Below, piece by piece: positions 56,952-64,000 of a stretch of DNA of 64,000 bases (position 1 is its first letter; every line of letters begins with the position of its first letter). Origin of the DNA: Omphalotus guepiniiformis (taxonomy: Eukaryota > Basidiomycota > Agaricomycetes > Agaricales > Omphalotaceae). A program made the translations under genes and the position numbers. The notes under the pieces were generated by a model. It was not told the DNA's origin. It saw only the letters and a program-made list of their open reading frames with translations, and searched no databases. The stretch is from positions 496,001-560,000 of the forward strand of contig JAQOOI010000022.1 in assembly GCA_028554645.1 (NCBI GenBank), in the 5' to 3' direction.

Positions 56952-57527
56952 TGGAGTTTTTGGTAGGAAGTTGAGGGGAATTTTTTGAGCATGGCATACG
57001 CATGGTTTGCACTTTTGGTCTTGTCTTGCTTACGATGGCCAGATTACTGCAATTTGAACCCGGGGTTACCAGCTTCACGATGGGCATATTGAGCAAGGTC
57101 CCTTTTTTCTGCCTCCGAGCCTCAGGCAAATTACGCAAACTGTTGACCTGATTGGTGTTCTGTGATCCTGCGCCAGCGTATGAGATTTGAAGACGTTTTA
57201 CGTGCATCAAGTGAAATGAGGCTTGAGATTCTTCCCTTGTGCTTCATGTTATTTGAATAGTTGATTGTGGAGGTCGAGAAGTAATTCTTATGGGCACAGC
57301 CACTCGGAAATACCTCCTCACGCAAAATAGGAGATCTTCTGGAGATTTCTTCAACGAATTTAAACGACCTTGGGCATATGTACAATCCATGAAACATACT
57401 GATATCTCGAATTCATTAAAGATACAGAATGAATTTATGATACCTTTTCCGTAACCGACGCTGTGCCCTCTGAGTCGCACGGACCAGGACACGACACACC
57501 CTGGCTCTATTCTTGACAACCACGACA
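56952..57527. other. Divergent intergenic region
   Basis: 576 bases between the F-box and mannosidase genes. A tRNA-like word (gggttcaaatt on the minus strand near 57057) has no matching acceptor stem. Nothing else is recognised. Confidence 0.4.
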
Positions 57528-60324
57528 ATGCCTGACGAGGGACTACGAAAACGAAAGTCAGAGCCCAGAAAGAATCCTCAAACTACCAAAACCGAACATG
57601 TCCGATGCGAATTTCTCTCGCAATAACCTCTTCCGAAATTCTGACGTGTACTTACTGTAGGACTCGAATGCGAATGAAGCAGAGTTCGACATTGACAGTG
57701 CTGCTCTACTACAATACGTCAAGATACTCTGGATACCTTTACTGATATGCTTCAGTGTCTTCTTATACCTCGTGCGCCAAAGAAGTTGTTTCCTTCGAAT
57801 TCGGGATAACTCATAAATAAAAAACGTTTTCGTGAACAGAACCCTTCGACGTTGTCGGATTTAGTCAAGTTTTGGGTTGATTCAGAGGATTGGCAGGTTA
57901 CGCCGGGTAGTAGTGCTGGAAGTTTTGTTGGATTTAGTGCAGATGTGGAGAAAAGGGATGCAGTGGTTGAAGCGTTCAAGGTGTGTAGCCGCGTTGCGTC
58001 TGCTTCTAGCCAGCCTGAGACTCATGGTATGCCTGCAGCATGCTTGGCGCGCGTATGGTATGTGCTTCGGTGCTGTACCTTTGAAAGGCTCTGTGTCAGT
58101 TGCTGAAATGTTTTGTCACGGATAGAAAGGGATGCTATGGGAGCGGACGAATATCACCCCGTTAGCCAGAAGGGCACCAACTTGACCGAAGCAGGAGGCA
58201 TCGGATACACAGTCATTGATTCTATTGATACCATGTTGATCATGGGTCTCAAAGACGATTACGCGAGAGCAAGAGATTGGGTTGAGAATAAGCTCTCATT
58301 CGAGCAAGATGCAAATTTCAATACTTTCGAAGTGAGTTGGCAGTTGCTTAGCTGTTTCGCGTTCTGACACCCATCTGATTTGGTCGAACTCGAAAGACTA
58401 CAATACGTGTACTTGGTGGTCTTCTTTCAGCTTACGAGTTGTCGGGTCATGATCAGCTTTATCTTGACCGTGCTATTGACCTCGCTGATCGAATTCTTCC
58501 GGGTTTTGATACCGAGTCAGGGTTACCTCTTCCGATGGTCAACCTTGCTCAACGGAAAGGTGTTTCGGATTCTGAGTTTCCTCTGCTTGTTAGTACCGCG
58601 GAAGTTTCGACTCTACAACTTGAGTTTAGGTATTTGAGTTATCTGACTGATGAAGAGACGTATTGGGAGAAAGTCGAGCATGTAAGCTTTTTTTTGGGAC
58701 ATCATGTATTGGTTTCAACTTTTGTATAGGTCATGAAGACAATCAAGGGTTCGCTGATGCCTCATGGTCTTGCGTCTATATTCATGCATGTAGGTCATTT
58801 TGCACTCGAGGCTTGTTGGTACTCATGGTCTTCTGTGCATGTAGAGACGGGTCAATTTGTACCATCCGCCATACGTTTAGGATCTCGAGGGGATTCATAT
58901 TATGAATATCTATTGTGAGCTAGTAACGATAGTTCTATGCCGCATACTGACAACGTTTACAGGAAACAGTATCTTCAGACTGTAAGATTCAAATACAAAC
59001 TCATAGTCTAGTGACTGATTTCCTGCACTATCCAGAACCAAACAGAGACGGTGTATAGAGAGGTGAGTTGACGGGTCAAAAGCAAGCCAAATGGATTCAA
59101 ATGAGTTCGGTTGAGAGATGTACGACGAAGCGATGAACGCCATACACCAAAATCTTATCCAGAAGAGTCCTTTTGCTCGAATGACCTACACCTCTGAACT
59201 TATTCCCGAACGTCATCCAGACGGCCAACTGTAAGTCGAACTCCCTCCCTGTAACATCCCACTTCAAAGTCGAATCGAATCAAATATAGGTCATGGCGGC
59301 TCACGCCGAAACAAGACCACCTAGTTTGTTTCTTTGGTGGGTCACTAATGCTAGGCGCAACAACCACAGGTGCTACTCTCCTACCTGTTTCCGTACCTCC
59401 GCGTCAAGATGAGTTGTCGGATAATGGGAAACGGGATTGGAAGACTGGTGCGGCGCTTATAAAGACGTGTATGGATACGCATGATACGGCTACGTATGTG
59501 GTCTTGCATTTTTTTCATGATGTCGTGGTGGATGGTTGATTTTGAAGCAACGGTTGCGTTGCGCAGTGGGCTTTCACCGGAGATTGTGCATTTTAGAATT
59601 CCGTCGGATAATATTGAACAGTTGTGGGCGAAATCGGGGGTACCGGCTGATTGGTATATTAAGGGTGCTCGGTATGTCTGAAGGTCGCTCGTAGTAGTAT
59701 GGAATGATGAGACTGATTTGTTGTTTAGACCCGGCGAGTTCCCGCCTTACGATGCGAGATATATCCTCCGGTAAGATGCGATGCTCGTATTATCTCTTTC
59801 TGGATAGGAAGCGCTCAATGATATCGAAAACAAGACCAGAGACTGTCGAATCGCTCTTCATTGCCTTTAGGCTTACTGGCGATGCTAGATATCGTGATTA
59901 TGGATGGGGTATTTTCCAAGCTATTGAGAAGCATTGTCGTGTCGACACGGGAGGATATGCGAGTATTATCAATGTTGATGAGATACCATCTAGGAAGGAA
60001 GATAAAATGGAAACGTTCTTGATGGTGCGTTTTAATGTCTTTGGGAGGCTTCGTTCAGCGACTGACATGCAGAGGGTTGTTAGAGCGAAACGTTGAAGTA
60101 TCTTTATCTTCTGTTTGAGGATGCTAGTGTTTTGCCTTTGGATAGTAAGTGTTTCGTTTTTGTGGTTGATGTGTTATGATGTGTCTAATTTTCTCCGCAG
60201 AATATGTGTTCAACACGGAGGTGAGTAGCGTTGAGCGTTGTTCTGTGAGAAGGACTAAGTACTTTGTTAATAGGCGCACCCGTTACCGATCTTCACACCG
60301 CACATGCGGACAGGATTCTCATAA
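57528..60324 (+). CDS. GH47 alpha-1,2-mannosidase (ER/Golgi class I)
   Basis: Start at the ATG at 57528 (MPDEGLRKRKSEPR). A single N-terminal anchor (KILWIPLLICFSVFLYLV) marks a type II membrane protein. About 14 exons, chained in frame; the main blocks are HAWRAYERDAMGADEYHPVS, GIGYTVIDSIDTMLIMGL, NTFEV, VSTAEVSTLQLEFRYLS, IRLGSRGDSYYEYLL, HLVCFFGGSLMLG, RPETVESLFIAFRLTGD, RYRDYGWGIFQAIEKHC, and the C-terminal FNTEAHPLPIF with the Ca2+-binding Thr. The RPETVES glutamate and the acidic residues around GGIGYTVIDSIDT are catalytic in the family. The enzyme trims mannose from N-glycans in the secretory pathway. It ends at 60322-60324, 82 bases before the convergent membrane-protein gene. Confidence 0.88.
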
Positions 60325-60406
60325 AGAATCAGTAGCGACTGACTATTCAAGTCGGATCATATCCTTTACATGTAAAAGTATCATAAATTATATGAGTCCA
60401 GCGGTT

Positions 60407-61240
60407 TTACTCGCTCTTCCCGGCCAGATCCTTCTTTGCAGCGGCAGCCACTTCTTGTAGATACGCATTGACGCGAGGCACAGCAAAACCCAACACCGAC
60501 AGTAGAGGTAGTAAGAACCAGAGAAGAGGTACCACGGAAGCTGGTATGAGTTTGAAATAGAGAGGTTCCAATGTGACGATGAAAGGAACTGGAAGAATTT
60601 CTTGCGATGGGTATGTATGTGCGAATACACCGGTGTCAACGATACGAATCCGCGCGTACTTGATACGAGTCAGAGATGGTTCGTCGAGAGACGAACCTGT
60701 GAAGCGTGCGGCGATTGCTGTTGGGTTGAGGATATCCAGAGCAAAGTCGGCGGGTGACTTTGGAGTTTCACATTCACATTGCGAGTCAGAGAACAGAAAG
60801 AGTTAACAGAAGAAATTAGGACTGACGAAAGCTGGCCAAGAAACACGCAATGTAAACTTTGAGTACTGCTTCCACTCCTCTGCTTCTAGATCAAGTTTTA
60901 TCCATATTTCATGCGGACATGAAGGATTCCTTGATATTAGATCCTCTGGAGCAGAGCAAACTGCTTTGAGAGACGTTCCGAAAAGCGCAGGTATGATATT
61001 CCATTGTTTTTCGTGGTTCGTAGGGCTCAGGGTAATCCTTTTGAAATAGGATAGGAAATTGTAAGGTGAAGGGTGTAAAGGGAAGGAGATATAGGGATTA
61101 AGACGGTACCATTGATTTGCGATGGGTAGGTTTATATCTACTTGTTCAGATGCATCGAAGTTTATGATCTCGGTGTTGGCGAGTACGATGGTAGAGTAGC
61201 AGAGTAGAATTAGAGAAATGGGAAGTTTGTGGAATAGCAT
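60407..61240 (-). CDS. Predicted single-pass membrane protein of the secretory pathway, unknown
   Basis: Start at the ATG at 61240. A signal peptide comes first (MLFHKLPISLILLCYSTIVL). The luminal part of about 190 residues has RLNPYISFPLHPSPYNFLSY, HEIWIKLDLEAEEWKQYSKF and LRVSWPAF. After one intron it goes on with SPADFALDILNPTAIAARFT, ARIRIVDTGVFAH and LPVPFIVTLEPLYF. A membrane segment (LIPASVVPLLWFLLPLLSVLG) and a short Lys-containing cytosolic tail (AAAAKKDLAGKSE) follow; KKxx-type retention is not exact. The topology is type I. PIG-X/Pbn1-like (GPI mannosyltransferase subunit) came to mind by topology only; I have no motif to support it. Confidence 0.6.
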
Positions 61241-61469
61241 TTCGGTGGCTGTGCCAGCATTCGGTATTCAGAAACTCACATTATAGAGCTTCAGGCGCTC
61301 GACCTGTGTCCTTCTGGGCCTCTAAAGACAGGACGCCGGGAACTTAAGTGGCTACTAAGGTGGCAGATTATCTGGATTTGCTTTCAGTGATGCTATATTC
61401 TACATGCAAATATATACTAGGCCTCTATCTGCCTTCAACTTCGTCTTTCTCGACTATTCAATTCGATGT

Positions 61470-62618
61470 TTACAGATGCTCCAAGAACCATTCCACAGTC
61501 GCCTTGAAAGCACCTTCTTTACCAGCTTTCACTACAGGATCGCTCAAATCACCTCGAATACCGAATCCATGGCCGCAGCCGTCAAAGTGTACCCGCTTGT
61601 ATCCAGGTTCGAACTTTGTGCTACCGAAAATCTCAGCAGTCTTGGCTTGGTGGTCCGGGGGGAACTGGGGGTCAAACTCGCAGGTTACCCAGAGAATGGC
61701 GGCTTTGGATGTCGAGATGTATTTCTTTGAAGTTGTTCGCGGTATGAGATGAGACGATAGTTATTTAGATGATATGTGCTTACCTCGACGTCTTCAGGAA
61801 TCTTGAGAAGTGAAGGATGCAAGACCACGACTGCTTTCGGGACCCCGTCAAATGCAATGTCGAACGCGTATCGAGCTGAAATGTAATAGGGATCCCGTTG
61901 ATCATGTTTTCTCGGACCTAGATGAAGCACTGACCTCCAAAGCAGTATCCAGCAACACCAAAGGCGGTTACTCCCTGTGCCTTCAAGCCTTCAATGACTT
62001 TGTCTAGAGGAGGACGCGTAGCGTCCTGTCCGTGCTTGCCGAACCACTCCATCAGGTTGAAATTGGTCTGTAGAGTGCGGATGGTATATTCAAAACGCAA
62101 ATAAACGTTGGGTGAAACCACTTACCCCCGGGTCAAGAGCATTAACAGGTGCGGGGTCGCCATTGAAGTAATCGGGAACAACTGTCTAGTATAAAGTCAG
62201 GACGCAATTCTTTGTATCATCGGCTGGTAAAGTACCTTGAACCCGTTCCCAGCAAAGTCGTCTGCGAGAAGCTACCGGGACGATCATCAGTACGGCTGGG
62301 TACATGATACATGCGATAGTACGCCACATACCTGACAGTTGATGAACTGGGGTCCAAAGAGGTCTGTCAAAAACAAGATCACTTTTTCCTTGGGGTAATC
62401 AACAGTGGGCGTTGCGACATAGCAGTCGACACCGTTGATCTTCTCCCACTTTCCTAAAGAAAAATACCCTAAGTCATGATTGCCTCCCACCGCGATACTC
62501 TGTGTATGTTACCTGTCGCAGTGCCCTCGTGGGTGACTCCTGCAAGCAATACAGTCAAGCACATGCAAATGTATAGAACAACAAACCGACCTCGAATACA
62601 ATCCTTGCAAAAGCTCAT
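61470..62618 (-). CDS. Dienelactone hydrolase family protein (paralogue 1)
   Basis: Start at the ATG at 62618 (MSFCKDCIRG), stop at 61470-61472, about six short exons. Conserved parts: GVTHEGTATGKWEKINGVDC, YVATPTVDYPKEKVILFLTD, LFGPQFINCQLLADDFA, GNGFKTVVPDYFNGDPAPVN, LDKVIEGLKAQGVTAFGVAG, and the nucleophile elbow GYCFGGQ. The triad is Cys (GYCFGG), Asp (FDPQFPP) and His (GCGHGFGIRGD), all present. The alpha/beta-hydrolase hydrolyses ester or lactone bonds. Classic members open dienelactone from aromatic breakdown. The true substrate is unknown. It shares orientation and close similarity with the gene at 63259. Confidence 0.8.
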
Positions 62619-63258
62619 GGTGGCTTATGAGCGGGTATGTATATCCTATCGGACGCGAGAGAGTTCGCACTCTTTATAATCGATGAACGGTTCCTGTTTG
62701 TCATCCGTCCTTCGGAAGGTATCCGTATACCGCTTTAATTCGCAGGAGCTGATTAGATCTTGCTTATTTTGTACCGCACGGATGAAATTGGATCCTGGAA
62801 AAAATATCCGTATCTGACCACGATGGCATGAGAGAAGGTGTTGTGTGGCGCTGACTTAGGCTCTTGCTTCCTTTTTGGGTGAGCCTGTCGGAAGATGTCG
62901 GCCGACGGTGCATTTGCCTCAAGTTCACTGCTCAATGCTTTTGCACCCTCTTGAAAGTTTTGTTTGTGCTCCGAACTGCTGGAGTAGGTCGCTTGAATGT
63001 TATACTTGGGATAGTCAAGACGTCTCCATTGGTATAACACTGGTCAACGCCACTAATCCTTTGAGGACCCACTTGCAATTGAACCTAGCGGCCATGCCGG
63101 GTATTTTACTTCCTTACATCCTTTCTTCCTATATGAAAATATCCCAGCTTGAGATAGATCTTGAGATTTGGGACTCGGGAGTGCCACGGAAGCTTGGAAA
63201 GTTCAATCCCAGTCAAACAGATCGGCCTTTATTCTTCCTCGCGGACTACCCTACTATT
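62619..63258. other. Intergenic region between the two dienelactone hydrolase genes
   Basis: About 640 bases. Apart from the TATA-like site of paralogue 1 and the 3' flank of paralogue 2, nothing is recognised. Confidence 0.4.
62672..62678 (-). promoter_or_regulatory. Probable TATA box of dienelactone hydrolase paralogue 1
   Basis: TATAAAG on the minus strand, about 55 bases before the ATG at 62618. Confidence 0.5.
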
Positions 63259-64000
63259 TTAAAGGTAGGTCATGAACCACTGGACAACAGCCTTGAACGC
63301 GTCTTCCTTCGCTGTCTTCACCACTGGGTCATTCAAATCTCCTCGGATAGAAAATCCATGGCGGCAGCCATTAAAGTGTACCCGCTTGTATCCAGGCTCA
63401 AATTTGTTGACTCCGAAGAGCTCAGAAGTCTTTTCTTGTTTTTCAGTAGTGAACCGCTCATCATGTTCTGCGGTGACCCAAAGAATGGGGGCTTTGGCAG
63501 TCGAGATATATTTCTGAAGTAGATCGTACTTAGATGAGATGAGGATTTAGGTGAATGTCATACACGCGTACCTCGATGTCCTCTGGGACTTGAAGAAGCG
63601 ATGGATGAAGGATGGCGACAACTTTGGGTATGTGATCGAATGCGATGTCGAACGCGTATCGAGCTGAAAAAATGATGGGTTACACGGCACTATCGACATT
63701 GCTGAAAGTTAAGAGATGGCACTGACCTCCGAAGCAGTATCCAGCGGCACCGATTGCAGTGACCCCTTCAGCTTTCAATCCTTCAATGACTTTGTCCAGA
63801 AGGGGGCGCGTAACGTCCTGTCCGTGTCTCTGGATCCACTCCCATACGTCGAAGGAGGACTGTGGAGTGACAGGCTCAGATCCCAGGTAACAAAAATGGA
63901 TTGAGATTACATACACCCTGTTCAAGGCCATCGACGGGTGCAGGGTCACCAGCAAAGTAATCAGGAGCAATGGTCTACGCAAGAAATCCAAGAGTCAGGG
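63259..64000 (-). CDS. Dienelactone hydrolase family protein (paralogue 2, 5' partial)
   Basis: The stop is at 63259. The gene runs off the high-coordinate end of the window, so the N-terminal exons are missing. Visible blocks: DYFAGDPAPVDGLEQG, WEWIQRHGQDVTRPLLDKVI, EGLKAEGVTAIGAAGYCFGG, ARYAFDIAFDHIPKVV, HPSLLQVPEDIE, KYISTAKAPILWVTAEHDER, FEPGYKRVHFNGCRHGFSIR, ending AFKAVVQWFMTYL. The Cys (GYCFGG) and His (HGFSIRG) of the triad are visible and Asp is in EHDERF. Its exon borders match those of paralogue 1. A tandem duplicate; substrate unknown. Confidence 0.8.

Noticed and set aside
57030..57110. tRNA-like T-loop (gggttcaaatt) on the minus strand
   Set aside because: No matching T-stem, acceptor stem or D-arm could be paired.
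60407..61240. PIG-X/Pbn1 identity for the single-pass membrane protein
   Set aside because: Only the topology fits; no family motif could be recognised, so it is left unnamed.
1..64000. CRISPR array, bacterial operons, rRNA genes or a secondary-metabolite backbone gene
   Set aside because: No short spaced repeats of that type, introns throughout, no rRNA-like sequence, and no large synthase domain was seen.

Overview
The window is nuclear DNA of a mushroom-forming basidiomycete (Agaricomycetes, probably Agaricales; species not determinable by eye). The evidence is many short GT-AG introns of about 37-70 nt in most genes, compact gene spacing on both strands, an intron-bearing nuclear tRNA-Leu, and basidiomycete-type families (APH-fold DDKGDH kinase-like protein, xanthine dioxygenase, tandem P450s, GH47, F-box). 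I could assemble complete or nearly complete spliced models for about 20 protein genes. Splice sites were chosen by reading frame and family conservation.

Layout: 1-0.9 kb, C-terminal tail of a probable chitin synthase (+). 1.3-2.5 kb, Whi2-like BTB protein (+). 3.3-6.1 kb, unknown low-complexity protein (+). 6.7-8.3 kb, MINDY-type deubiquitinase with a CAAX tail (+). 8.5-10.0 kb, Sec14/CRAL-TRIO lipid transfer protein (-). 10.5 kb, tRNA-Leu(CAA) (-). 10.7-13.7 kb, copper amine oxidase (-). 14.9-15.8 kb, secreted repeat protein with a GC-AG intron (-). 15.9-16.6 kb, 284-bp tandem repeat. 16.8-18.7 kb, MFS anion:cation symporter (-). 20.6-27.2 kb, Nup159/Nup214-type FG nucleoporin (+), bracketed by two direct copies of an unidentified 0.8-0.9 kb element. 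28.3-33.0 kb, tandem P450 pair (-). 33.0-36.3 kb, gene-poor stretch with one decayed reading frame. 36.3-38.8 kb, CorA-type Mg2+ transporter (+). 39.4-42.5 kb, biotin-dependent 3-methylcrotonyl-CoA carboxylase alpha subunit (-). 42.9-44.3 kb, extended SDR reductase (+). 44.7-45.6 kb, mitochondrial ribosomal protein uS15m (-). 46.0-46.3 kb, a 57-codon small protein (-). 46.5-47.8 kb, APH-fold protein (+). 48.0-49.5 and 53.3-54.7 kb, two xanthine dioxygenase paralogues (+) flanking a 995-aa TPR-like protein. 54.8-55.6 kb, FMN-binding PNPOx-like protein (+). 55.7-57.0 kb, F-box protein (-). 57.5-60.3 kb, GH47 alpha-mannosidase (+). 60.4-61.2 kb, single-pass secretory-pathway membrane protein (-). 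61.5-64.0 kb, two dienelactone hydrolase paralogues (-), the second cut by the window edge.

Most genes are unrelated housekeeping functions. A loose nitrogen-scavenging theme (amine oxidase, Dal5/TNA1-like transporter, two xanthine dioxygenases) and three tandem or near-tandem duplications (P450, xanthine dioxygenase, dienelactone hydrolase) stand out. I saw no convincing multi-gene novel system. The best leads are the secreted repeat protein, the unidentified element around the nucleoporin gene, and a reading-frame problem at the cofactor-forming exon junction of the amine oxidase.
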